Assembly: GCF_023656515.1 (NCBI RefSeq)
Contig: NZ_JAMOFV010000006.1
Coordinates: forward strand, 4,211,001 to 4,275,000
Direction: 5' to 3'
Length of the DNA: 64,000 nt
From: Clostridium swellfunianum
Lineage (GTDB): Bacteria > Bacillota > Clostridia > Clostridiales > Clostridiaceae
In this document: one piece after another, positions 34,461 through 42,774 of the stretch
Layout: the number at the start of each line of letters is the position of its first letter
How positions within the stretch are numbered: the stretch's first letter is position 1
Notes under the pieces: generated by a model
Seen by the model: only the letters and a program-made list of their open reading frames with translations
What the model was told of the DNA's origin: nothing
Databases searched by the model: none
Made by a program: the position numbers and the translations under genes

Positions 34461-34787
34461 TTACTCAAACAGCATATTATAATATCTTTCAATTTTGCTA
34501 TTTAATTCTTGTATACTAATATGCCTTGCCTCTCTAATAATTTCTTTTCCTTCAATATAAACAAGAATAGCAGGTATAGTGAAAATATTATAGAAACCTG
34601 ATAATTCTATTGAGTTCTCAATATCCACTTGTGCACTTTTAATTTTAGGATAGGCTTTCAGAAGTTCCTCTACCTTTGGTTTCATAACATTACATACATT
34701 ACAACCGACACTCCCAAAATATACTAATGCAACTTCGTTATTGCTTATCAATTCTTCTATAGATTCACTTGAATTCATCATAATCAT
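34461..34787 (-). CDS. Thioredoxin-like protein
   Basis: 108 residues. The active site is FGSVGCNVCNVMK (C29, C32) and the cis-proline loop is FTIPAILVY. The WCGPC motif is replaced by CNVC, so its redox potential and partner probably differ from those of TrxA. It follows the ArsR gene by 34 nt and precedes the rhodanese gene. RBS GGAGC. Confidence 0.85.
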   Translation of the reverse strand: MIMMNSSESIEELISNNEVALVYFGSVGCNVCNVMKPKVEELLKAYPKIKSAQVDIENSIELSGFYNIFTIPAILVYIEGKEIIREARHISIQELNSKIERYYNMLFE

Positions 34788-34821
34788 ATTAAATCAGCTC
34801 CATTTAAGATCACTTTTTATT

Positions 34822-35103
34822 CTAACTACAATAATTTTTCTTTAAAGCATCTACTATATTTATAATTCTTTTATCCTGAATAAAGTATGTTATTGTAAGT
34901 CCACTCTTATTAGAATCCAATATTTTATTCATTTTAAGAACAGCTAGATGCTGTGATAACGCTGGCTGAGTCACATGTTGAAGCTTTTCATGCAGCTCGC
35001 TTACAGTCATTGGTCTATCTATTAAATAACATACAATTGCCAATCTGTTTTCGTTTGCTAGTACTTTTAATAATTCCGCCATCTCTTTTAACCTACCTAA
35101 CAT
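34822..35103 (-). CDS. ArsR family repressor
   Basis: 93 residues, winged-helix ArsR/SmtB fold (LKVLANENRLAIVCYL, then recognition helix VTQPALSQHLAVLK). The CVC metal site of ArsR/CadC is absent. There is one cysteine in the first helix region (VCYL) and one near the C terminus (NYCS). This spacing recalls thiol-switch members such as the persulfide sensors BigR/SqrR, but that is inference. Start 35103 follows AAAGGA; the ATG at 35121 overlaps the site. First in a unit with the thioredoxin-like gene. Confidence 0.87.
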   Translation of the reverse strand: MLGRLKEMAELLKVLANENRLAIVCYLIDRPMTVSELHEKLQHVTQPALSQHLAVLKMNKILDSNKSGLTITYFIQDKRIINIVDALKKNYCS

Positions 35104-35173
35104 ATAAAATCGTCCTTTCATATTACTTACAATATTAACCCCAAAACCTATATAAGAAATTAATTATATACTT

Positions 35174-35202
35174 ATCTTACTAATACACTTATCTTCTGTC
35201 AA
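35174..35202 (-). promoter_or_regulatory. arsR-type gene promoter
   Basis: TTGACA (35197-35202) and TAAGAT (35174-35179) are 17 bp apart. AAGATAAGTGTA and AAGATAAGTATA form a direct repeat across the spacer and -10. Confidence 0.65.
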
Positions 35203-35231
35203 CCTTCTTTAATTTCTTTGACAAAAACAAC

Positions 35232-35257
35232 TAAGGAAGGTGCTTACACCTTCCTTA
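35232..35257 (-). terminator. Terminator of the EamA-type gene
   Basis: An 11-bp perfect stem TAAGGAAGGTG/CACCTTCCTTA with a CTTA loop; GTTGTTTTTG follows on the minus strand. Confidence 0.75.
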
Positions 35258-35288
35258 TGAAAACTATATAAAAGATATAGGTTAACTA

Positions 35289-35705
35289 TTATTTCCACAA
35301 CATTACAAAGGTCCCGGCAGTTATAAGCCCTCCTGCAATTAATGTTTTTACTGTAAATTGCTCTTTTAAGATTATGTAAGATAAAATTAAAGTAAGAACT
35401 ATGCTGGATTTATCAATAGGAGCAACTTGATTTACCTTTCCTATGGATATTGCTTTGTAGTAAAACACCCAAGACAGACCTGTTGCCAGACCTGATAGAA
35501 CCAAAAATGCCCAACTTCGCTTACTAAGCTGGGTTATTCCATTTTGTGCACCAGTTGCAAAAACAATTCCCCAAGCTAATATTATAATAACTACTGTACG
35601 AATAGCTGTGGCAAGATTAGAATCTACACCCTTTATACCAATTTTCGCAAGAATTGAAGTTAAGGCTGCAAATACCGCCGACAAAATCGCATATAATTTC
35701 CACAC
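35289..35705 (-). CDS. Single-domain EamA/DMT family transporter
   Basis: 138 residues with five predicted membrane segments, half the size of ten-helix DMT transporters. It therefore probably works as a dimer. EamA family stretches are YAILSAVFAALTSILAKIGI and AGGLITAGTFVML. The substrate is unknown. The start is GTG with GGAGGTG upstream. Monocistronic. Confidence 0.85.
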   Translation of the reverse strand: MWKLYAILSAVFAALTSILAKIGIKGVDSNLATAIRTVVIIILAWGIVFATGAQNGITQLSKRSWAFLVLSGLATGLSWVFYYKAISIGKVNQVAPIDKSSIVLTLILSYIILKEQFTVKTLIAGGLITAGTFVMLWK

Positions 35706-35810
35706 GTAGCTTACACCTCCAAACTTATTTTCATAAATTTCTTTTCTCTATTATATCACTGTAAAATTTATAATTATATAATTTCATTAATATTGAATCT
35801 TTAACATAAT

Positions 35811-35851
35811 AATAGTTGTAGATGTGCTAATTTGCTACACCTACAACTATT
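35811..35851 (-). terminator. trxB terminator
   Basis: AATAGTTGTAG/CTACAACTATT arms with an inner TGTG/ACAC helix, followed on the minus strand by an AT-rich tract. Confidence 0.65.
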
Positions 35852-35855
35852 GATC

Positions 35856-36800
35856 TTATAGTTTATCTTTATTTTTTTCGGTGAGATATTTTTCAGCTGC
35901 CAATGCTGCTATTGTACCGTCCGAAACTGCAGTAGTGATTTGCCTAAATAGCTTTTCTCTTATATCTCCAGCACCGTATACTCCTTTAATATTTGTCTGC
36001 ATACTCTCGTCAGTTATGATATATCCCTGAGGTGAAAGGCTTATATATTCTTTAAACAACTCTGTTTTTGGCTCTGTGCCGATATATCCAAACACTGCAC
36101 TTAGTTCTATTTCTTTTTGCTCTTCTGTTTTAGTATTTTTAATAATTGCCTTATTTACAAAATCTTCTCCCTCTACATTAACTAAATCCCAATTATACAT
36201 AATTTCAATTTTAGGATTATCCATAACTTCATCAATCATAGCTTTTTCGCCCTTAAAGTAGTCATACCTTCTAATCATAATAACCTTTGAAGCAAACTTT
36301 GTAAGAAATATTGCTTCTTCAAGGGCAGAATTTCCTCCACCAACAACTCCAACTATACTTCCCTCATACATAGCTCCATCACAGACAGCACAATAATGAA
36401 TCCCTCGGCTTGAGTACTTTTCTTCATTTGTTATTGGAAGTTTCTTAGGGGTTGCACCGCTTGCAATAATTACTGCCTTTGGCTTATATATAACTTTTTT
36501 TGTTTCAATTATCTTTTCATTGTCACTTAGCTTAACGCTGGTAATATTACTAAAGTTCTGTATGGTTGCCCCTAGCGCTTTTGCCTGGTCAGAAATTATA
36601 TCTGCCAATTCTCCTCCTGATATTTCCTTAAAGCCAGGATAATTTTCAATAGTATAACTATTCCTTACTTGTCCTCCAAGCAGCTGATTTTCTAATAAAA
36701 CCATATTAATTTTTGCTCTAGAAGCATATATAGCTGCTGTAAGTCCTGCTGGTCCACCACCTACTATCAGTAAATCCAGTTCCTTTACTTCCTTATCCAT
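35856..36800 (-). CDS. trxB: Thioredoxin reductase, NADPH type
   Basis: 314 residues. The FAD site (LIVGGGPAGLTAAIYASRA), active-site C137-C140 (HYCAVCDGAMYEG), an intact NADPH loop (GVVGGGNSALEEA) and the arginine cluster IRRYDYFK are present. This is the classical low-molecular-weight TrxB that reduces thioredoxin with NADPH. It complements the FFTR-type protein at 29049, giving two electron sources for the thioredoxin pool. Divergent from the two-component genes at 36989. Confidence 0.95.
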   Translation of the reverse strand: MDKEVKELDLLIVGGGPAGLTAAIYASRAKINMVLLENQLLGGQVRNSYTIENYPGFKEISGGELADIISDQAKALGATIQNFSNITSVKLSDNEKIIETKKVIYKPKAVIIASGATPKKLPITNEEKYSSRGIHYCAVCDGAMYEGSIVGVVGGGNSALEEAIFLTKFASKVIMIRRYDYFKGEKAMIDEVMDNPKIEIMYNWDLVNVEGEDFVNKAIIKNTKTEEQKEIELSAVFGYIGTEPKTELFKEYISLSPQGYIITDESMQTNIKGVYGAGDIREKLFRQITTAVSDGTIAALAAEKYLTEKNKDKL

Positions 36801-36988
36801 TCATATTCTCTCCCTATATGTTAATATTAATAATGACACTTAAATTTATGTTACACTTTTTTACTGCTAATTATTCTATTTCTAAAACCATGATCTTTTT
36901 TCACAAATTTATCACAATTAGAACAAGCTTTAATCAATTAACTAATATATAATTATTTTATATAATACGTTCACTTTAGGAGATAATT

Positions 36989-37672
36989 ATGAAGGGTAAA
37001 ATATTAATTATTGAAGATGAAACTAAACTATCAGAAGTTATGAGTTTATATTTAAAAAAAGAAAATTATACAGTCACAACTGTAAGTGACGGCAGGGAAG
37101 CAGAAGACTTAATAAATAGTGATAGTTTTGATTTGATAATATTAGATGTTATGCTTCCAGGCAAGGACGGCTGGGCTCTTTTAAGAAAAATAAAAACTAA
37201 GGACAACACCCCAGTTATATTAACTACAGCTAGAGGTGAAGAAGATGACAGGATATTTGGATTAGAGCTAGGTGCCGATGATTATATGGTAAAGCCAATC
37301 AGCATGAGAGAGCTTGTGCTACGCGTAAATCTAAGAATAAACAGTAAAGTTAATATTCTCAAATCTCTAAGCTTTAATAATCTTTCTGTCTTAGAAGATA
37401 GCAGAGAAGTGATTGAGGATGGCCAATCAATCAGCCTAACGCCCAAGGAATTCGACCTACTGCTATTCCTAGGTAAAAATCCAGGTCAAGTTTTCAATAG
37501 GGAACAGCTTTTAAGCACTGTTTGGGGATATGATTTTATTGGTGATTCAAGAACTATAGATACCCATATTAAAAAGCTTAGAGAAAAAATAAAATTTTGC
37601 GAGGAGCATCTTGCAACTGTGTGGGGAATTGGTTATAAATTTGATTTAAAGCAGGAGATTAATAATGGATAA
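36989..37672 (+). CDS. OmpR/PhoB family response regulator
   Basis: 227 residues. The receiver domain has phosphoacceptor D53 (LIILDVMLPGKDG), an acidic pair near 10-11 and K102. The C-terminal winged helix (about 130-225) has SLTPKEFDLLLFL and SRTIDTHIKKLREKI. The stop overlaps the kinase start by 8 nt. The targets are unknown; divergence from trxB makes it a candidate target. RBS TAGGAG. Confidence 0.94.
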   Translation: MKGKILIIEDETKLSEVMSLYLKKENYTVTTVSDGREAEDLINSDSFDLIILDVMLPGKDGWALLRKIKTKDNTPVILTTARGEEDDRIFGLELGADDYMVKPISMRELVLRVNLRINSKVNILKSLSFNNLSVLEDSREVIEDGQSISLTPKEFDLLLFLGKNPGQVFNREQLLSTVWGYDFIGDSRTIDTHIKKLREKIKFCEEHLATVWGIGYKFDLKQEINNG

Positions 37673-38975
37673 GATAACTATCAAGCTTGCAAAATACTTC
37701 CTGACCATAATAACTATAATTATAGTAATATGCTTTGCCGCTAGCAGTGTGTTTCTTTCAAGATTTTATCTTAACAGTCAGTATGACAATCTTGAAAATT
37801 CTGCGAGAGAAATATATAAAGCTTTAAGCAATAAGGAACCAATAGCTGAAACAAACATTAGTGCTATACTAATAAATGGTGATAATATAACATCCTTAAC
37901 CCATGGAAAAATGGGAATGATGCCCTTTCTTCGCTCTGTAGAGAATATAAGCTTTAAAACGAAAGGTATCTTTACAAATGCCATGGATGCAGAATTCTTA
38001 TATTATAACCTTCAAACAGATTTAGGTAATATAGTAGTTTTTCAAAATAATAACTACTCTTCTGAATATCTAAGAGTAGTTTACATAACTTTATTTTTTA
38101 TATTTATTTCTGCCTTGCTGCTTTCAATACCTTTGATATCTTTTATAGGCAAAAAATTTACAAAGCCTGTGCTGCAAATTGAAAAAGCAGCTTCCTCAAT
38201 TTCAAAGGGAGACTTTGATGTTAATCTAAATATTAAAACTAAGGATGAAATTGAAACCTTATCAAACAGTATTAATCAGATGGCACTCGATTTAAAGAAA
38301 AAATATCAGCTTCAAAGAGACTTTATAGCAAATGTATCTCATGATTTTAAGACCCCCCTAAGTGTTATTAGGAGCTATAGCGAGGCTATTAAAGATGAGC
38401 TAGTTGATGAATCAGAAACTAAAAAATACTCAAACGAAATAATAAAGGAAGTAGATAGGTTAAATTCTATGGTAATGGATTTGCTTCAGTTATCAAAGCT
38501 GCAGGATGGGGCCTATATCTTGAACAGGCAATATGTAAACCTATCTGAATTGGTGAATGTATGCACTAATCAATTTAGAATAATATCAGCTCAAAAAAAT
38601 ATAACTACATTAGTCAACGTACCATCTATAGAAATTTATGCAGATTTAAAGTACCTCCAAAGAGTATTATATAATTTCTTAGATAATGCAATTAAGTTTA
38701 GTATGCAAAATGGCAAAGTTGAGGTATTTACTTCCTATGACGGCGAAAATATAAAATTATCAGTAAAAGACTACGGTGAAGGCATTAAACCCCATGAACT
38801 TGATGAGATTTGGAATAAATACTACAAAAATTCCCAAAGCGGCGGTATGGGGTTAGGCTTGCCAATATGTAGAGAAATATTAAAAATGCATGGTTTTCAT
38901 TATGGAGTTACAAGCTCATTTGAAAATGGAACAGAATTTTATTTTATAATACCAAAAAACTATCTGAAGATTTAA
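37665..38975 (+). CDS. Sensor histidine kinase partner of the adjacent response regulator
   Basis: 436 residues. Membrane segments at about 10-33 and 138-160 bracket a short extracytoplasmic sensor. HAMP (about 160-212) is followed by HisKA with H226 (ANVSHDFKTPLS). The ATPase domain shows LYNFLDNAIKFS, DYGEGIKPHELDEIW and GMGLGLPICREIL. Translationally coupled to the regulator gene. Signal unknown; the redox neighbourhood suggests a thiol or envelope stress input (inference). Confidence 0.93.
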   Translation: MDKITIKLAKYFLTIITIIIVICFAASSVFLSRFYLNSQYDNLENSAREIYKALSNKEPIAETNISAILINGDNITSLTHGKMGMMPFLRSVENISFKTKGIFTNAMDAEFLYYNLQTDLGNIVVFQNNNYSSEYLRVVYITLFFIFISALLLSIPLISFIGKKFTKPVLQIEKAASSISKGDFDVNLNIKTKDEIETLSNSINQMALDLKKKYQLQRDFIANVSHDFKTPLSVIRSYSEAIKDELVDESETKKYSNEIIKEVDRLNSMVMDLLQLSKLQDGAYILNRQYVNLSELVNVCTNQFRIISAQKNITTLVNVPSIEIYADLKYLQRVLYNFLDNAIKFSMQNGKVEVFTSYDGENIKLSVKDYGEGIKPHELDEIWNKYYKNSQSGGMGLGLPICREILKMHGFHYGVTSSFENGTEFYFIIPKNYLKI

Positions 38976-39005
38976 GGGAAGGCCTATATTTAGCCTTCCC
39001 TTAAA
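38971..39005. terminator. Bidirectional terminator
   Basis: A 13-bp perfect stem TTTAAGGGAAGGC/GCCTTCCCTTAAA with a 9-nt loop, between the convergent kinase and glutaredoxin genes. Confidence 0.8.
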
Positions 39006-39006
39006 T

Positions 39007-39237
39007 TTATATTCCTAATAATTCGTCAATACTGTCTTGGTCAAAACCTACAACTATGTTGCCATTAATATCAACAACAGGCACCCCTCGTTGTCCAGAC
39101 TTGCTAATCATTTCCATTGCTGCATCATGATCTTTAGAAACATCCTTTTCTTCATAAGCTACATTGTTTGACTTTAGGTAATCCTTTACCACCTTGCACC
39201 AAGGTCAGGTTTGTGTTGTGTAAACTGTAACGCTCAT
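39007..39237 (-). CDS. Glutaredoxin-like selenoprotein (in-frame UGA, UxxC active site)
   Basis: ATG (39237) to stop (39007) encodes 76 residues with one in-frame TGA at codon 11 (39205-39207). Reading it as selenocysteine gives MSVTVYTTQT-U-PWCKVVKDYL, the glutaredoxin/NrdH active site with the first cysteine of CPWC replaced. The TVP-like loop GVPVVDINGNIVVGFD confirms the fold and shows that the downstream frame is intact. AGGAGG sits 7 nt before the ATG. A GTG-initiated 61-residue frame after the TGA lacks the active site. A small hairpin (39177-39190) lies 14 nt after the UGA. Confidence 0.88.
39177..39190 (-). promoter_or_regulatory. Candidate SECIS hairpin of the glutaredoxin gene
   Basis: On the minus strand GGTAA pairs with TTACC around AGGA, 14 nt after the UGA, with guanines in the apical loop. 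A second hairpin, ACCTTG/CAAGGT, begins immediately at the UGA. Confidence 0.45.
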
Positions 39238-39399
39238 TGTGTTGCCTCCTATATAGGTATTTCATTAGTTATATTTTCTTAAAAACATATATTTATACAT
39301 TTTTATAATTTTTGTTGTTTAAAAGCTTTGTATTTGATGCCAAATTGATAAATACCAAAATTTATATTTGCATGCCTGTCTACTTTTGTATATAATATT

Positions 39400-39516
39400 T
39401 GACATACGTGCCGAATCCATCTAATGGAACGGGGGATTAAAATTTTGGGGTGAATCATTTGATGAAGGTTACTCTATGACCTAACCCGTCAACTAACCTC
39501 GTAGGCGTTATAGAGG
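39400..39516 (+). promoter_or_regulatory. c-di-AMP riboswitch (ydaO/yuaA class)
   Basis: The leader carries the class signatures in order: GCCGAATCC, GGAACGGGGGA, TTTTGGGGTGAAT, GATGAAG, then CCTAACCCGTCAACTAACCTCGTAGGC directly before the ribosome binding site GAGGAGG. These sit upstream of a cell-wall hydrolase, the commonest target of this riboswitch in Firmicutes. Confidence 0.92.
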
Positions 39517-39525
39517 AGGATAATT

Positions 39526-40458
39526 ATGAAAAAAAGAAAAATATCAATAGCATTGCTTTCAGTAATAGCTTTATCTGTTTCTATTACAGTAGCCTCTACC
39601 ACTTTAAAGGTATATGCTGACTCGGAATCTGTCTCAGCAGTAGAACAAATAGATAACGACACCTTAATCTTAGATTCTCAGCAAATAGCTGAAGCCTTTG
39701 ATATTCAAATAAGTCAACCAAGACTAATAGAGTATTTAGTAAAAGCTGGCGACACTGTAGAAACAGTAGCAAATACATATGCAATAAAGGTCAGCACTAT
39801 TACTGTATCAAATGGAATTAGTGCAAATACAGCCCTTCAAGAAGGACAATCGTTAGTATTTCCTTCTATAGATGGCATAGCATATAAGATTAAAGATGGC
39901 GAAAACCTATGGGACTTAGCTTCTTTATATAAAATAGACTTTTATGATTTGTTAGAAATAAACAATTTAGGGTCACCAGACAAGCTTAAATTAGGCCAGA
40001 AGATTATACTTCCAGGAGTAGAAGCATTAAAAACCGAAGCAAAAGCTGAATCTAAGAAAGCAGATGTAAAAGCTTCTTCTAAAACTGTAAGCAGAGGCGG
40101 TATTTGGCCTGTTAGTGGTTCTGTAACTTCTAGATATGGAGCTCGTTGGGGCAAACAGCATGAAGGTATTGATATAGCAGTTTCAACAGGAACAAACGTG
40201 AAGGCTTATGCTGATGGAAAGGTAACCTATAGCGGGTGGCAAAGCGGCTATGGAAATGTAGTTATCATAAGTCACAGCAACGGACTACAAACTTATTATG
40301 GACACAATTCAAAACTACTTGTTAAAGATGGGCAAAGAGTATCTGTTGGAGATATTATTGCTAAATCAGGCAATACTGGAAGATCTACCGGTCCTCATGT
40401 TCACTTCGAAGTAAGGAAAAATGGTGCTCCAGTTAACCCATTTTCATATTTAAGATAA
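39526..40458 (+). CDS. LysM-M23 cell-wall metallopeptidase
   Basis: 310 residues. A signal peptide (about 1-31, ending KVYADS) is followed by two LysM domains (about 70-112, VKAGDTVETVANTYAIKV; and 118-162, YKIKDGENLWDLASLYKI). The M23 peptidase domain occupies about 195-310, with zinc ligands in KQHEGIDIAV (H and D) and the HVHFE pair. It should bind and cut peptidoglycan peptide bridges outside the cell. A c-di-AMP riboswitch in the leader links it to osmotic and wall homeostasis. Confidence 0.95.
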   Translation: MKKRKISIALLSVIALSVSITVASTTLKVYADSESVSAVEQIDNDTLILDSQQIAEAFDIQISQPRLIEYLVKAGDTVETVANTYAIKVSTITVSNGISANTALQEGQSLVFPSIDGIAYKIKDGENLWDLASLYKIDFYDLLEINNLGSPDKLKLGQKIILPGVEALKTEAKAESKKADVKASSKTVSRGGIWPVSGSVTSRYGARWGKQHEGIDIAVSTGTNVKAYADGKVTYSGWQSGYGNVVIISHSNGLQTYYGHNSKLLVKDGQRVSVGDIIAKSGNTGRSTGPHVHFEVRKNGAPVNPFSYLR

Positions 40459-40466
40459 AAATATAT

Positions 40467-40504
40467 AATAGAAGGCTGAATCATTAAAATGCCAGCCTTC
40501 TATT
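40467..40504. terminator. Bidirectional terminator
   Basis: A 12-bp perfect stem AATAGAAGGCTG/CAGCCTTCTATT between convergent genes. Confidence 0.75.
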
Positions 40505-40507
40505 CCT

Positions 40508-41881
40508 TTACACAATTATTTGTATTGGTTTTGTTGTTCCAGTAATAACGTGTGTAGCACAAGATATACAGGGATCAAAGGATCTCACTATTCTTCCAAT
40601 CTCAACTGGATGTTCTTCGTCTATTATTTCAGTTCCAATAAGGGCCTGTTCGATTGTGCCTTTTACTCCATTCGAATCAGTTGGCGAACAGTTCCAAACA
40701 CTTGGAGTGATAATATTATAATGCTCAATTCTTTTATCCTTTATAGATATCCAGTGTCCTAAAGCACCTCTTGTTGTATCGGTTAATCCACGCCCAGTAG
40801 TGCTGTCTAATATATCATATCGTTTTTGTTCTGCTGGCTGAAACTTAATCCTTCTTAAAAGTTCTTTCATAATTTCTATTATCTTTTTTGCTTCTAGCAC
40901 CCTTGCAATAGTTCTATCCATAGTTGAGACTTTTTTCGGATAGTTTGAACTAAGTATCATTCTTGCAAGCGGTCCTACTTCAAAAGCATAGCCATTATAT
41001 CTTGGTGCTTTTACCCAAGTATATGCCCCTTCCTTCGGAATAGATGGGTTTGTGTCTTCGCTATACCAAGCTCTTTTTATATCCTCAGTTATTCGATTCT
41101 CATTTAGCTTGTAAAAATTATTATTTACTGAAACTTTAGGCTTTACATAAGTTAATTGCACTTCACTGTAGTCATCATAAACACCATAGCTAAGAAGATT
41201 CCCATAGCCTGCTCCATTATTAAAGTAATCACTGTAGTACTCAGCTATTATTTGAACATCTTCAAGCATTCTATTAGTTACAAAATCATCTATCTCATAA
41301 ATCAATGCTTTTATCTGACTATACTTTGAGGCATCTAAATTTACCGTTACTCCTCCTACAAATATACCATGGTTATGAGGAGCTTTTCCTCCTAAGACAG
41401 CTAAAGCTTCGTGAGCTTTTCTGCTGTATTTTACTGCCTCCACATAGCTATTTGCTAATCTGTCATTTAAATTTTTACGTAGTCTGAAGTCTGTGTGGCT
41501 ATTATTATAAACAGGCTCAACATTGGGACCCTTAATAAAATCGGGAAGAGTGTATAGATAAAAATGTCTTAAATGGTTTTGCAGAAATTCACAGCCATGT
41601 AGAAAATCCCTTATCATTTTATCATTTTCGTTTGGAACAATTTTAAGCGCATCTTCAAGTGCTAAAGCAGATGCCATTGAATGCGCAGTAGAACATATAC
41701 CGCAAATTCGTTCTGTAAAGTATATTGCATCTAATGGATGTCTGCCTTTCAACATTTTTTCAAATCCCCTAAACAAAAGTCCGCTGCTTTTTGCGTCTAT
41801 TACCTTATGGTTTTCAACCATTACCTCTATCTCTAAGAATCCGCTTATCCTAGTTAAAGGATTTATAGTAATAGTCCTCAT
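40508..41881 (-). CDS. NiFe hydrogenase large subunit
   Basis: 457 residues. The N-terminal nickel ligands are RICGICS (C60, C63) and the C-terminal ones DPCISCATH (C438, C441). The last 13 residues after H444 should be removed by a maturation endopeptidase after nickel insertion. It catalyses H2 oxidation or formation with the small subunit. It is 17 nt downstream of the small-subunit gene. No hyp or endopeptidase genes are in the window, so maturation must rely on genes elsewhere. RBS AAGGAG. Confidence 0.94.
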   Translation of the reverse strand: MRTITINPLTRISGFLEIEVMVENHKVIDAKSSGLLFRGFEKMLKGRHPLDAIYFTERICGICSTAHSMASALALEDALKIVPNENDKMIRDFLHGCEFLQNHLRHFYLYTLPDFIKGPNVEPVYNNSHTDFRLRKNLNDRLANSYVEAVKYSRKAHEALAVLGGKAPHNHGIFVGGVTVNLDASKYSQIKALIYEIDDFVTNRMLEDVQIIAEYYSDYFNNGAGYGNLLSYGVYDDYSEVQLTYVKPKVSVNNNFYKLNENRITEDIKRAWYSEDTNPSIPKEGAYTWVKAPRYNGYAFEVGPLARMILSSNYPKKVSTMDRTIARVLEAKKIIEIMKELLRRIKFQPAEQKRYDILDSTTGRGLTDTTRGALGHWISIKDKRIEHYNIITPSVWNCSPTDSNGVKGTIEQALIGTEIIDEEHPVEIGRIVRSFDPCISCATHVITGTTKPIQIIV

Positions 41882-41898
41882 TTATTTCTCCTTACTAA

Positions 41899-42774
41899 TT
41901 AATATCTTACAAAGGGTTCCATGCCATCAGGAAAATAAGCCTGTGCACAACCAATGCAAGGTGTATTATCTCCTATTGGCCAGTTTACATACTCATTCCA
42001 TTTCCTTGTAGGGCAATCTGTTCTAGTTACAGGACCTCTGCAACCAAGCTTAAACATGCAGGCTATTTCTCCAAGCTTTTGTGCAAAAATCCCTCTATTA
42101 AAGTAAGATCGCCTTGTACAGTGGTCATGAATAGTAATTCCATAGAACATTATTGGTCTTCCTATTCCATCAAGCTGAGGTCTCCCATTAACTAAGATAT
42201 GTGCGATAGTCCCTATAAGCCAATCGGGATGACAAGGGCAGCCAGGAAGCTTGATTACCTCTTTTCCAAGAAATTTATCAAGGCTTATACTTTCAGAAGG
42301 ATTTGGAGCTGCGGCAGATATGCCTCCATGTGATGCACAGGTTCCTACAGCAAGTATATACTTTGCTTTCTCTCCAGCCAGTTTTATGGCTTCCATACCA
42401 GTAATTTTCTTTCCTTTATAGTTTGCTATAATATTATAAGCTCCATTCTCCTTTATAGAAACTGCACCATCAACAATTAAAATAAATTCTGTATCCAAAA
42501 CAGAAAGAAGTTTCTCATAAGCTGCCTCCCCCTCAGCAGCCATTATGCTGTTATTATATTTCAAGTTAATCATTTCCCTAAGGAAATAAATCATGTCTGG
42601 GGCTTTAGCATTTAGTAATGATATTATGTTTCCAGAACAGCCAGCAGCCTCTATCCATACAGCATTTAGTTTGCGGTAGCCTTCATTTTTAATTTTTTCT
42701 AAAGCAAGTCTTGATAAACTCTCAGCCATGGTTTCTTTTGCTTTCATTGTAGGGCAGCAGTAGTCACTAGACAA
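41899..42774 (-). CDS. NiFe hydrogenase small (Fe-S) subunit
   Basis: 291 residues. The proximal cluster region begins with WIEAAGCSGN; VGTCASHGG, KLPGCPCHPDWLIGT, the histidine/cysteine medial region HDHCTRRSYF and TPCIGCAQAYFPDG follow. There is no Tat signal, so the enzyme is probably cytoplasmic or attached from inside. The start is TTG overlapping the stop of the b5-like gene by 8 nt, which implies translational coupling; an internal ATG (M10) lacks a site. Confidence 0.92.
   Translation of the reverse strand: MSSDYCCPTMKAKETMAESLSRLALEKIKNEGYRKLNAVWIEAAGCSGNIISLLNAKAPDMIYFLREMINLKYNNSIMAAEGEAAYEKLLSVLDTEFILIVDGAVSIKENGAYNIIANYKGKKITGMEAIKLAGEKAKYILAVGTCASHGGISAAAPNPSESISLDKFLGKEVIKLPGCPCHPDWLIGTIAHILVNGRPQLDGIGRPIMFYGITIHDHCTRRSYFNRGIFAQKLGEIACMFKLGCRGPVTRTDCPTRKWNEYVNWPIGDNTPCIGCAQAYFPDGMEPFVRY

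Noticed and set aside
34042..35103. Arsenic resistance operon
   Set aside because: An ArsR-family gene is present, but without the CVC metal site and with no arsenite pump or arsenate reductase nearby; partners are sulfur/thiol proteins.
39007..39192. A 61-residue GTG-initiated frame as a complete protein
   Set aside because: It lacks the glutaredoxin active site and has no ribosome binding site; the frame continues upstream through the UGA to a well-supported ATG.
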